Origin: Clostridiales bacterium UBA2432
GTDB lineage: Bacteria; Bacillota; Clostridia; Lachnospirales; Vallitaleaceae
DNA length: 43,463 nucleotides
NCBI GenBank assembly: GCA_002342805.1
Contig: DDQW01000052.1
Span: 1 to 43,463 of the forward strand
Direction: 5' to 3'
Shown here: positions 26,491 through 34,906 of the stretch, piece by piece
Position numbering within the stretch: position 1 is the stretch's first letter
Layout: every line of letters begins with the position of its first letter
Position numbers and translations under genes: made by a program
The notes under the pieces: generated by a model
The model's database searches: none
What the model saw: only the letters and a program-made list of their open reading frames with translations
Told to the model about the DNA's origin: nothing

Positions 26491-28467
26491 CTAATATAAT
26501 AAAGTTTTAATAATTCCTTTGCGATATGCTGTAAGTAAAAGTTTCAAATCTTTGATATCATTGTAGAGTTGCTGCCCAATATCAGTATCGCCAACAAGAA
26601 TGCGTTCTTTTGAAGCTTCCACAATCGATAAGGAAGAAATCATATCTATATTATTTTCGAAAGCATCTTTTGCTGAAGTAAAGGGTTCATGGGCTGCAAG
26701 CAACATTCCATGAGAATTAAAGATTAATGTGTATCCGGCTATCCCCGTTACTTCTTGATAAGCTTTAGCCAAACCTCCATCGATAACAATTAGACGACCG
26801 CCTGATTTTATAGGATTTTCCCCTTCGCTAACCTTTACCGGAACATGACCGTTGATGATTCGTGAATAATTCGGTAGTAAACCAAAGTCTTTGAGTATTT
26901 TTTTACATACATCCTCATTTAATATATGTTCATAATAGGAATTTTTCTTTTCTATATGCGTTTCTTTATCTTTAATAAACAGGCGCTCAAAAGTTTTCAT
27001 TCCATCCTTTCCAAATAGCGACGAGTGCTTCCCTGACCATAGATACCAAAAAATATCCATTTCTTGATCATCTTCACTTTCAAAGCGATTTCCATAGGCT
27101 TCACGTAGTAATAACTCATATTGATCGAGTAATTCTCTTCCACTATACTGGATTCCATCCATAGTCACTTTTGTGTAGTCTCCATTCGAATCCAATGGAA
27201 TACATCCATGGTAGAGAAGATTTTTATTATAAATTTTATATATACTACCTTTTTCAAATAAAAATGCTACGTGCTCCTGTAATCGTGTGTTATTTAAAAA
27301 GGACTGTTGTAATTTAAGCATAATAAGGTGTTCTTCTTCAGATAATTGAGTGGGATTGTTAACATCTATGGTCTCAAAACTATCTATTTCTAAGAGATAT
27401 TCTTTATCTGCAAGTTGAATTTTTTTATTTGCAAAATCAACTTTCGATAATAGGCACCGGTCTTCCATTTGATATTCCGGACGTCTTTTTGCTATCTGCT
27501 CCTCAAGTTTTAGGAGCATAAAGGTCGTTGCCTTGTTTATCTGGGCTGCCAAGATAACTTCATCTTCCAATAAATCCTCCGTGTTCTTTGGATAAAATTG
27601 TCCTTCAACATGACTAAAGTGATACATGGCATATTTTGCTATCGGCAACAAGTTGATTCCATAGGCTTCTTCTAAGATATCTAACTGACCATAGCGCGCA
27701 CTTACCCGAATGACATTTAAAATGCAGATCCATGAACCTGAAGCCGCTCCCATCCATACAATGTCATGATTGCCCCATTGAATATCTAAAGAATGATAAC
27801 GCATGAGCTTATCCATAATTACATCCGGTCTTGGTCCCCTGTCATATATGTCTCCTAGAATATGTAAGTGATCAACCGCTAAGCGTTGAATCACTTCACT
27901 AATAGCAATAATAAATGCTTTAGCTCTGCCTATCTCAATAATGCTTTTTATAACCTGAGAATAATAATGTTCTTTATCAGGGTCGTTATCCCGATGATGT
28001 AATAACTCCTCAATAATATATTCAAATTCTTTCGGCAATGCTTTCCGTACTTTTGAACGGGTATACTTTGAAGACACCTCTTTTAAAACAAGAACTAAGC
28101 GATGAAGTGTTACTTCATACCAGTCATAACGTTCAACTTCTGACATACCTGCTAATTCACTATTCTTATTAAGCACTTCATTTGGATAATAGATTAATAT
28201 TGCTAATTTCTTTTTGCTATTGTTGGTAATGGTTGATCCAAAAACATCTTCAACTTTTTTACGTATAATTCCTGATCCGCTTTTTAAGATATGTAAAAAC
28301 GCTTCATCTTCTCCATGAATATCTGACAAAAAGTGTTCTGTTCCTTTTGGTAAATTTAATATTGCTTCTAAATTAATAATTTCGGTTGAAGCCTCATAGA
28401 CTGTGGGAAACTGTTTACTTAATAATTTTAGATATTTAAGATCTGCCATAATTTTTTTCTCTTTCAT
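26491..28467 (-). CDS. fbp: fructose-1,6-bisphosphatase, class III
   Basis: Dephosphorylates fructose 1,6-bisphosphate to fructose 6-phosphate for gluconeogenesis. About 658 residues, as for the Firmicute-type metallophosphatase Fbp, unrelated to E. coli Fbp. Metallophosphoesterase motifs are FLSDIHGEDEAFLHIL, LGDIYDRGPRPD and WGNHDIVWMG, and further conserved blocks are YLWSGKHSSLFGKDGMKTFE and IINGHVPVKVSEGENPIKSG. The start MKEKKIMADLKY is chosen because GGAGGG lies 5 nt upstream; a longer frame begins in the glyA terminator. It lies 59 nt downstream of glyA, but a strong terminator fills the gap, so it needs readthrough or its own promoter, which I could not place with confidence. Confidence 0.95.
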   Translation of the reverse strand: MKEKKIMADLKYLKLLSKQFPTVYEASTEIINLEAILNLPKGTEHFLSDIHGEDEAFLHILKSGSGIIRKKVEDVFGSTITNNSKKKLAILIYYPNEVLNKNSELAGMSEVERYDWYEVTLHRLVLVLKEVSSKYTRSKVRKALPKEFEYIIEELLHHRDNDPDKEHYYSQVIKSIIEIGRAKAFIIAISEVIQRLAVDHLHILGDIYDRGPRPDVIMDKLMRYHSLDIQWGNHDIVWMGAASGSWICILNVIRVSARYGQLDILEEAYGINLLPIAKYAMYHFSHVEGQFYPKNTEDLLEDEVILAAQINKATTFMLLKLEEQIAKRRPEYQMEDRCLLSKVDFANKKIQLADKEYLLEIDSFETIDVNNPTQLSEEEHLIMLKLQQSFLNNTRLQEHVAFLFEKGSIYKIYNKNLLYHGCIPLDSNGDYTKVTMDGIQYSGRELLDQYELLLREAYGNRFESEDDQEMDIFWYLWSGKHSSLFGKDGMKTFERLFIKDKETHIEKKNSYYEHILNEDVCKKILKDFGLLPNYSRIINGHVPVKVSEGENPIKSGGRLIVIDGGLAKAYQEVTGIAGYTLIFNSHGMLLAAHEPFTSAKDAFENNIDMISSLSIVEASKERILVGDTDIGQQLYNDIKDLKLLLTAYRKGIIKTLLY

Positions 28468-28491
28468 AACAACCCTCCTAGCATCATACGT

Positions 28492-28522
28492 AAAAGACTT
28501 GCTCACATATGAGCAAGTCTTT
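28492..28522 (-). terminator. intrinsic terminator of glyA
   Basis: A 12-bp perfect stem (AAAGACTTGCTC, 28493-28504, with its complement at 28511-28522) and a 6-nt loop, followed on the minus strand by TTTT. It sits 4 nt past the glyA stop and in front of fbp. Confidence 0.8.
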
Positions 28523-28526
28523 ATTG

Positions 28527-29762
28527 TTATTCATATAATGGATATCTACCAGTTAATTCTTTAACCATTTCAATGGCTTTATCTTTAGAATGTTCAAAAT
28601 CTGTTAAAGCAATATATATAATCTCTGCAATGGTGTCCATATCAGCCTCTTTCATTCCTCGCGATGTCACGGCTGGCGTACCTAACCGAATACCACTTGT
28701 TACAAAAGGACTTTCAGGGTCAAAAGGAATGGTATTTTTATTACAGGTCACTTGAACTTCATCGAGTAGCTTTTCTGCGGCTTTTCCGGTCAGATTCAAG
28801 CTACGTAAGTCTAATAACATCAAGTGATTATCTGTACCTTTGGATACAATATTAATTCCACGTTTCATTAGTGCTTCAGATAAGGCCTTGGCATTCTTAA
28901 CAATCTGTTGCTGATAGTCTTTAAATTCTTGACTCAATACTTCTTTAAAGTTTACTGCTTTTGCTGCTATAATATGCATCAAAGGTCCCCCTTGAATTCC
29001 TGGGAAGACAGCTTTGTCAATCGCTTTTGCATATTTTTCTTTGCACAAAATCATACCACCTCGTGGTCCACGTAATGTTTTGTGGGTTGTTGTCGTTACA
29101 AAATCAGCATATTCAACAGGATTTGGATGTAAGCCTGCTGCAACAAGCCCTGCAATATGTGCCATATCAACCATCAAATAGGCAGCTATTTTATCTGCAA
29201 TTTCTTTAAATCGTTTAAAATCAATGGTACGCGCATATGCACTTGCACCGGCAATAATCATCTTCGGCTTTTCCTCAAGAGCAATTCGCTCAAGTTCATC
29301 ATAATCAATATAGCCTTCTTCATTCACTCCATAAGGAATGATCTCAAAATACTTTCCTGATATATTCACCGGACTACCATGTGTCAAATGTCCACCATGA
29401 GATAAATTCATCCCCATTACTTTATCGCCCGGCTCTAAGACCGCAAAAAATACAGCTAAATTTGCTTGTGCACCTGAGTGCGGCTGCACATTGGCATGAT
29501 CAGCACCAAAAATCTCTTTTGCCCGGTCTCTCGCCAAGTCCTCTACAACATCAACACATTCACATCCTCCATAATAACGACGGCCCGGATATCCTTCAGC
29601 ATATTTATTCGTTAAAGGCGTACCCATAGCTGCAATTACAGCTTTTGATACAAAGTTTTCGGAAGCAATAAGTTCAATATTATTTTTTTGTCGGTTAATC
29701 TCAGACTGAATTGAATCAGCCACTTCCGGGTCAAATTCGTGTATTGTTTCAAATGAATACAT
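28527..29762 (-). CDS. glyA: serine hydroxymethyltransferase
   Basis: A PLP enzyme that interconverts serine and glycine, charging tetrahydrofolate with a one-carbon unit. 411 residues, the usual length. Signature blocks are IELIASENFVSKAV, NKYAEGYPGRRYYGGCE, HGGHLTHGSPVNISGK and the PLP lysine motif VTTTTHKTLRGPRGG. It provides glycine and formyl groups for purine synthesis. GGAGG precedes the ATG. It has its own promoter and terminator. No glycine riboswitch is present in the short leader. Confidence 0.97.
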   Translation of the reverse strand: MYSFETIHEFDPEVADSIQSEINRQKNNIELIASENFVSKAVIAAMGTPLTNKYAEGYPGRRYYGGCECVDVVEDLARDRAKEIFGADHANVQPHSGAQANLAVFFAVLEPGDKVMGMNLSHGGHLTHGSPVNISGKYFEIIPYGVNEEGYIDYDELERIALEEKPKMIIAGASAYARTIDFKRFKEIADKIAAYLMVDMAHIAGLVAAGLHPNPVEYADFVTTTTHKTLRGPRGGMILCKEKYAKAIDKAVFPGIQGGPLMHIIAAKAVNFKEVLSQEFKDYQQQIVKNAKALSEALMKRGINIVSKGTDNHLMLLDLRSLNLTGKAAEKLLDEVQVTCNKNTIPFDPESPFVTSGIRLGTPAVTSRGMKEADMDTIAEIIYIALTDFEHSKDKAIEMVKELTGRYPLYE

Positions 29763-29801
29763 TTTCTACCTCCATATTTATCATTAACTTTTAATGCCAT
29801 T

Positions 29802-29810
29802 ATTATAGCA
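29802..29810 (-). promoter_or_regulatory. extended -10 promoter of glyA
   Basis: On the minus strand TGCTATAAT is a perfect extended -10 (TATAAT at 29802-29807). The -35 region at 17-18 nt spacing (TTTCCT) is weak. It gives a leader of about 32 nt. Confidence 0.55.
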
Positions 29811-29850
29811 CATACTTTACCACAAGGAAAGACTTTGCTTCGTTAATTTG

Positions 29851-29884
29851 TAAGAGCGCCTAATCGTGAACTAGCTCTTTTTTA
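29851..29884 (+). terminator. hairpin with T-run upstream of the EAL-HDOD promoter
   Basis: AAGAGC (29852-29857) pairs with GCTCTT (29874-29879) around a 16-nt loop, followed on the plus strand by TTTTA. It looks like a weak intrinsic terminator, but no plus-strand gene ends nearby; it may stop antisense transcripts from glyA. Confidence 0.35.
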
Positions 29885-29885
29885 T

Positions 29886-29914
29886 TTGTAAAAATATGTA
29901 GTATAATGTATAAT
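29886..29914 (+). promoter_or_regulatory. sigma-A promoter of the EAL-HDOD gene
   Basis: TTGTAA (29886-29891) and TATAAT (29909-29914) are 17 nt apart; a second TATAAT overlaps at 29902-29907. The start codon is 35 nt downstream. Confidence 0.55.
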
Positions 29915-29949
29915 AAATAGCAAATGACGATAAAATTTAGGAGTATATT

Positions 29950-31173
29950 ATGGATAATTATATCGCACGACAGCCCATTTTTGACAAGCACTCTCATACG
30001 ATTGCTTATGAATTATTGTATCGACATACGAATGCCAATTATTTTGACGGAAGGATTGACGATTCCGCTGCAACTTCTATTGTTCTTGTGAACAGCTATC
30101 TAAACTTTGGTTTAAAACTCATTTCTGAACACAAATTATGTTTTATTAATTTTAATGCAGATCTTATATTACAAGATATTCCTTTACTATTGTCACCTGA
30201 ACAAACCGTCATCGAACTTCTAGAAACGGTTCAACCCACCTCTGAAATACTCGAAAAATTAATTCAATTGAAATCAAAAGGATATTTATTAGCCTTAGAT
30301 GACTATACCTTTGACTACCCATACAAAGAAATTTTTGACCTTTGCGACATTATTAAGGTTGATTTCTTATTAAATCCAAAGGACAAATTATCAAGCATTC
30401 GGACCCATCTTAAGGAGAACCACAAGCTTATTTTAGCCGAAAAAGTTGAGACAGAGCTTGATTTTGAATACGCTGCTAAATTAGGCTTTGACTACTTTCA
30501 AGGATATTATTTTAGTCATCCTATCATGTTAAAAAAGAAAAAAATGAACCCTCTCTACCAAAACTATCTACTTATCCTTGCCGAGATGCAAAAGGAAGAG
30601 CCAAATTATAATACTGTAAGCCGTATTATTGAAACAGACATATCCTTGACTTACCGATTACTAAAGCTTGTAAACTCATCCTATTCTCTTGTTAGCGACG
30701 TAAAATCCGTCAAACATGCTTTAGCATTACTCGGCATCAACCATTTTAATAAATGGTTTACTTTAGCGACAATCAATCAATTAAGTCAAAACAAACCGGA
30801 TGAACTTGTGAAAACAAGTATTTTTCGTATGAAATTCATGGAAAACTTAGGCCAATCTTCAAGATTTCACAGTCATCTAAGTTCCTTACGCATGATTGGT
30901 GTTCTCTCTGTCCTTGACGCCATTTTAGAACAACCCATGGAGGAATTACTTATTGATCTGTCTCTTGCTGAAAACATAAAAAATACACTTTTATTAAAAG
31001 AAACTCCATTTTCTGATTTGTTTAATTTAATGCTCGCCTATGAAAAGGCTGAATTTGAAAGTGCTCAAGAATTATGCAAAAAAATAGATCTGGATTTTAG
31101 TTTATTTCCAGACCTATATCTTAATGCTATATCTTGGGCGGATGAATTGTTTGATTATCTAAACCAGGAATAA
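29950..31173 (+). CDS. EAL-HDOD signalling protein (YuxH-like)
   Basis: A 407-residue soluble protein. The N-terminal EAL-like domain (1 to about 200) starts YIARQPIFDKHSHTIAYELL, but catalytic motifs are changed: EAL reads ELL, and DDFGTG reads DDYTFD. Such domains usually bind rather than cleave c-di-GMP. The C-terminal HDOD domain (about 205-395) has YRLLKLVNSSY, SVKHALALLGI and NKWFTLATINQL, and lacks the HD metal residues. EAL-HDOD proteins act as scaffolds in signalling, with CdgJ in Vibrio as one example. GGAG lies before the ATG. Its last 47 nt overlap the 3' end of the convergent lon gene. Confidence 0.92.
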   Translation: MDNYIARQPIFDKHSHTIAYELLYRHTNANYFDGRIDDSAATSIVLVNSYLNFGLKLISEHKLCFINFNADLILQDIPLLLSPEQTVIELLETVQPTSEILEKLIQLKSKGYLLALDDYTFDYPYKEIFDLCDIIKVDFLLNPKDKLSSIRTHLKENHKLILAEKVETELDFEYAAKLGFDYFQGYYFSHPIMLKKKKMNPLYQNYLLILAEMQKEEPNYNTVSRIIETDISLTYRLLKLVNSSYSLVSDVKSVKHALALLGINHFNKWFTLATINQLSQNKPDELVKTSIFRMKFMENLGQSSRFHSHLSSLRMIGVLSVLDAILEQPMEELLIDLSLAENIKNTLLLKETPFSDLFNLMLAYEKAEFESAQELCKKIDLDFSLFPDLYLNAISWADELFDYLNQE

Positions 31174-33505
31174 TTTCAAAAAGATCAAGTGGCGTGCTTA
31201 TCTCAATGTCTAGCGCATGGGTAAGCACTTCTTCGATTTGTTCTACAAATATAAACTCAATGGCTTCTCGAACTTCTTCCGGCACATCCTTTAAATCTCT
31301 CTCATTATCTTTTGGTAACAACACTTTCTTAATTCCTGCACGATGGGCAGCCAAGATTTTTTCCTTAATTCCACCGACAGGTAGTACATAACCACTGAGG
31401 GTAACCTCACCGGTCATGGCCAAGGATGACTCCACTTTCTTTCCGGTAGCTAATGAAGCTAAAGCAGTTAGAATAGTAACTCCGGCAGATGGACCATCCT
31501 TTGGTGTTGCACCTGAAGGAACATGAAGATGAATATCATTTTTATTAAAATCTAAAAAAGTAAGTTGATTGGTGAGTCGTGATTTCACTAAGGATAAGGC
31601 AATCTTAGCAGATTCTTTCATAACATCGCCAAGTTGACCTGTAAGCATCAAATGTCCTTTTCCAGGCATAAATGTTCCTTCGATGAATAATATATCACCG
31701 CCAACAGGCGTCCACGCCAAACCGGTTACAACACCAGGAGCGCTTTCTTTACGAATTTCATCATGCCTTGCCGTTTGCCTGCCTAGTAATTCTTCGACAG
31801 CTTGCGCTCCGACATCATAGGCACCCTCAACTTCATCCAACACTATTTTTTCAATAACATTTCTTAGAATTTCATCAATGTTTTTCTTAAGGGTTCGAAC
31901 ACCTGATTCTCGAGTATACTTATCGATAATCGTCGTAATCGCTTCATCCTTAAAAACAACATCCTCTGTCTTTAATCCATGGTCCTTTATTGCATTGGGA
32001 ACCAAATGGTTCCTAGCGATATGAAATTTTTCAAGATTTGTATAGCTACTAATTTGTATAACTTCTAAGCGATCTAACAAAGCTCTTGGTATTGTATTTA
32101 TGTTGTTTGCCGTTGCAACAAATAAAACACTTGATAAATCATAAGGCACTTCAAGGTAATGATCCGCAAAGGAATCGTTTTGTTCCGGGTCCAGCACTTC
32201 TAACAATGCACTCGATGGATCACCACTATTTGATGCAGTTAGCTTATCGATTTCATCAAGTACAAATACAGGATTTTGTGTTCCCGCTTTTTTCATACCT
32301 TGGATAATTCTCCCCGGAAGGGCACCTAAATATGTTCTACGATGTCCACGTATTTCAGCTTCATCACGAACACCACCCAAACTTATTCGAACGTATTCAC
32401 GTTCAAGAGCTTCCGCAATGCTTTTTCCTAAGCTTGTCTTACCCGTTCCCGGAGGACCTACTAATAATAAAATGGACCCTTGTTTATCATTTTGTATCTT
32501 CATGACGGCAAGATGTTGCATGATTCGTTTTTTTACCTGATCCATACCATAATGATGACGGTCTAAAACCTGTCTCGCATTTTTAATATCTGTATCGTGA
32601 AGATCATTTTCCCATGGCAATTCTAAGAGTGTATCTAAATAGTTTCTAATAATATGCCCTTCAGAATGATTACTTCCGGACGTTTCAAGTTTGTTCAATT
32701 CTCGCATCGCTGCTTTTCTTGCTTCTTCTGTCATCTTTGATTCTTCAATACGTTCACGATAGTTTTGGACTGAATTGGGCTCGCTATCACCTTCACCTAA
32801 TTCTTGTTGAATAGCCTTTAATTGTTCTCTTAATAAATTCTCACGATAGCTTCGACTATTTTTTTTGGAATATTTTTGAGCCATCTCAACTTGTAGTTCA
32901 ACGACTTCTCTTTGTTTGGACAAATACTCTAAAAATAGTAACCCACGTGCTTTGATAGAATCTTGTAATATTAGGGCATACTTTTCATCTAAACTTGCCG
33001 ACAATAAAGGCATTAAATGACCAATAATTCCATTCAGGGTTTCTTGTCGGTCAATGACTTTTAAAAATTCATCGTTTCCCTGAAAATGCTCACCAATATC
33101 ATGGATACTTGTTTTTATATATTGAAGCATTTCTTTTTGCCCTTCTTCGGACAGGTCATTTGTCTCGAACAACTCATGGTATCTTGCTATGGCTATTTCT
33201 CCATTTATTATTACTTCATCAACCTCAAGTCGTTCTAAGCTTGATGCATATACTAAATAGCCTTTACTCGCCTTTTCAACCTTTTGTAACTTTAACAATG
33301 AACCCACATCATAAAAACTATCGGGGTCTATTGCATTTTTTAATACACCCTCCCGAATCGATAATGCAATAGCATATCCTTCCGTTTGATTAAGTTGGTT
33401 TAATAAGCGTTCTCCAAGTTCCTCATCTACTGATAACTTCGTCTCTGTATATGGTAAAATTACCGTATCAACAATAGGTATTATATGTAATGTATCTAAT
33501 TTCAT
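31127..33505 (-). CDS. lon: endopeptidase La (Lon protease)
   Basis: A 792-residue ATP-dependent serine protease of protein quality control. The N-terminal LON domain (1 to about 200) begins MKLDTLHIIPIVDTVILPYT. The AAA+ module (about 310-500) has LLVGPPGTGKTSLGKSIAE and PVFVLDEIDKL. The C-terminal protease domain has the catalytic Ser in PKDGPSAGVTI and Lys in GGIKEKILAAHRAG. The ATG at 33505 is chosen because GGAAGGAG lies 7 nt upstream; an ATG 6 nt earlier touches that site. A near-consensus promoter precedes it, and no CIRCE or CtsR site is evident. The final 47 nt overlap the EAL-HDOD gene. Confidence 0.96.
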   Translation of the reverse strand: MKLDTLHIIPIVDTVILPYTETKLSVDEELGERLLNQLNQTEGYAIALSIREGVLKNAIDPDSFYDVGSLLKLQKVEKASKGYLVYASSLERLEVDEVIINGEIAIARYHELFETNDLSEEGQKEMLQYIKTSIHDIGEHFQGNDEFLKVIDRQETLNGIIGHLMPLLSASLDEKYALILQDSIKARGLLFLEYLSKQREVVELQVEMAQKYSKKNSRSYRENLLREQLKAIQQELGEGDSEPNSVQNYRERIEESKMTEEARKAAMRELNKLETSGSNHSEGHIIRNYLDTLLELPWENDLHDTDIKNARQVLDRHHYGMDQVKKRIMQHLAVMKIQNDKQGSILLLVGPPGTGKTSLGKSIAEALEREYVRISLGGVRDEAEIRGHRRTYLGALPGRIIQGMKKAGTQNPVFVLDEIDKLTASNSGDPSSALLEVLDPEQNDSFADHYLEVPYDLSSVLFVATANNINTIPRALLDRLEVIQISSYTNLEKFHIARNHLVPNAIKDHGLKTEDVVFKDEAITTIIDKYTRESGVRTLKKNIDEILRNVIEKIVLDEVEGAYDVGAQAVEELLGRQTARHDEIRKESAPGVVTGLAWTPVGGDILFIEGTFMPGKGHLMLTGQLGDVMKESAKIALSLVKSRLTNQLTFLDFNKNDIHLHVPSGATPKDGPSAGVTILTALASLATGKKVESSLAMTGEVTLSGYVLPVGGIKEKILAAHRAGIKKVLLPKDNERDLKDVPEEVREAIEFIFVEQIEEVLTHALDIEISTPLDLFEIIPGLDNQTIHPPKI

Positions 33506-33565
33506 ATTCATTCTCCTTCCTTGGTATACTATGGAATCTAGTATATTAGGATATTATAATATACA

Positions 33566-33594
33566 ATTATATCTTATTTGAGAATGATTGTCAA
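33566..33594 (-). promoter_or_regulatory. consensus sigma-A promoter of lon
   Basis: On the minus strand TTGACA (33589-33594) and TATAAT (33566-33571), both perfect, are 17 nt apart. It starts 6 nt past the stop of the upstream regulator gene, so lon is transcribed on its own. Confidence 0.8.
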
Positions 33595-33599
33595 TAAGC

Positions 33600-34538
33600 T
33601 TATGCCTCTGATTCGTTTTTTTGTGCAAATGGACTGTAATGAATTCGAACATTAATATCATGATTATAATTTCCAAAAGACTTTCCATAAATCGTTAGAC
33701 CACCAACATGTTCCGCATCTTCAGGAACACTAAATCGAAACTTTATTGGGCTCTGATAATCCATGTCAAAATGGTTAATTGTCATATCAGAGACTTTAAG
33801 ACCATCAACAAAGGTACCTTTATTATTTATGGTTATTAATTTAAGTAACCCATACTGGTTCCAATTAGGAAACCACCAATCGGGTGTAAAGATTCCCTTA
33901 ACTTCACCAAAATCTCCCGGACTTGTCCACATGCCAATCCATTTGCCATTAAGATGAAAATTAATATCCGAAGGCCAAATCTCATTAATTCCGGGCGCTT
34001 CTGATCCCAACTCAACTGATAAAGAAATTTGATCGATTTTTTGATTTCGAGGCAATAAATTTGGAATGATATACTCTACATGTCCCCGAGTAAACCATAA
34101 GATTTCGGCATTAAAGCGATCTGAATGTCCAAAAAACCTGGAGTCATCAACTTCACCGACCAAATGATGAGCTGTTGCCAATCCACAGGTAGGATAAATC
34201 TCATAGTCTGAATATTGGCCTACTCTAATTTCTGTCTCATAGATATTTTTTAAGTCTTCCTTATTATTTACTTCAACGAGGATTTTATCTAACTGAGTGA
34301 CACACTTTTTGATGTTTCCATGTCCATGTGTTTCATTAACCACGGTAATCAAATGACATTCTTCTAATTTTTTTATATGATTGGTCAAAGCTCCATTTGT
34401 AATATTTAGCTGGGTGGCAAGTTCATTCATACTCATTCCGCCACTTTCTGTTAACAATTTTATTATACTTATGCGGACCTCTGAACCTAACGCTTTGAAA
34501 ATATCTAAACCTTCTTCTATTGTTTTAATATGTAACAT
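33600..34538 (-). CDS. ArsR-type winged-helix regulator with a large C-terminal sensor domain
   Basis: A 312-residue regulator. Residues 8-75 form an ArsR-like winged helix (LDIFKALGSEVRISIIKLL, LNITNGALTNHIKKLEECHL). There is no obvious ArsR metal-site Cys motif. The C-terminal 220 residues form a beta-rich domain with many aromatic residues (PDWWFPNWNQYGLL, IWPSDINFHLNGKWIGMW, GLTIYGKSFGNYNHDINV) that looks like a carbohydrate-binding or jelly-roll sensor. I recall this layout beside sugar transporters in Clostridia and Paenibacillus. It is divergent from a sugar ABC transporter, whose substrate or a derivative is the likely ligand. GGGAGG precedes the ATG, and a TTGAAA/TATAAT promoter is visible. 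Confidence 0.8.
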   Translation of the reverse strand: MLHIKTIEEGLDIFKALGSEVRISIIKLLTESGGMSMNELATQLNITNGALTNHIKKLEECHLITVVNETHGHGNIKKCVTQLDKILVEVNNKEDLKNIYETEIRVGQYSDYEIYPTCGLATAHHLVGEVDDSRFFGHSDRFNAEILWFTRGHVEYIIPNLLPRNQKIDQISLSVELGSEAPGINEIWPSDINFHLNGKWIGMWTSPGDFGEVKGIFTPDWWFPNWNQYGLLKLITINNKGTFVDGLKVSDMTINHFDMDYQSPIKFRFSVPEDAEHVGGLTIYGKSFGNYNHDINVRIHYSPFAQKNESEA

Positions 34539-34571
34539 ATGAACCTCCCATATTCCTTTTCACTATTTTGA

Positions 34572-34600
34572 ATTATATCCTAATGAATATCACTTTTCAA
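34572..34600 (-). promoter_or_regulatory. sigma-A promoter of the ArsR-like regulator
   Basis: On the minus strand TTGAAA (34595-34600) and TATAAT (34572-34577) are 17 nt apart. The palindrome at 34618-34635 lies just upstream of the -35. Confidence 0.65.
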
Positions 34601-34617
34601 GAAACTTTTCTTTTTCT

Positions 34618-34635
34618 TTTGTGCAAATGCACAAA
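34618..34635. promoter_or_regulatory. 18-bp palindrome, candidate operator of the sugar locus
   Basis: TTTGTGCA-AA-TGCACAAA has perfect 8-nt arms. It lies between the divergent regulator and transporter promoters, and a half-site (TATGCACTTTG, 34661-34671) follows on the transporter side. It is the best candidate for the ArsR-like regulator. Its place upstream of both -35 boxes fits activation better than simple blocking. Confidence 0.55.
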
Positions 34636-34719
34636 TGTACTAAATAGGACGCTTGCAACTTATGCACTTTGTCATTTTGAATTATCATTTAGATATTTCT
34701 AAATTATTTTATAAAAACA

Positions 34720-34748
34720 TTGACTATTATGATATCATCTTATATAAT
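34720..34748 (+). promoter_or_regulatory. sigma-A promoter of the sugar ABC transporter operon
   Basis: TTGACT (34720-34725) and TATAAT (34743-34748) are 17 nt apart, giving a leader of about 150 nt before the start at 34907. Confidence 0.7.
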
Positions 34749-34840
34749 ACTACTAAGAAAGAGTTTAGTAAAGACATTATTTTATAGATTTTCAACAATC
34801 ATTTATCTTTAAAACACATTAAAACTAAACCATTATTATG

Positions 34841-34868
34841 ATATCTAAATCGTTATACGATTTGATAT
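34841..34868 (+). promoter_or_regulatory. inverted repeat in the leader of the sugar-binding protein gene
   Basis: AAATCGT-TAT-ACGATTT (34847-34863) is a perfect inverted repeat. The flanking ATATC (34841-34845) and GATAT (34864-34868) extend it to an 11-bp stem with one bulged T. It could be an RNA hairpin that protects the mRNA or a second protein-binding site. Confidence 0.4.
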
Positions 34869-34906
34869 ATACACTAAACAAGATCAATAAAAAGGAGGAT
34901 TATTTT

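Noticed and set aside
29763..29949. Possible glycine riboswitch or T-box near glyA
   Set aside because: The glyA leader is only about 32 nt and no conserved riboswitch or T-box core is seen.
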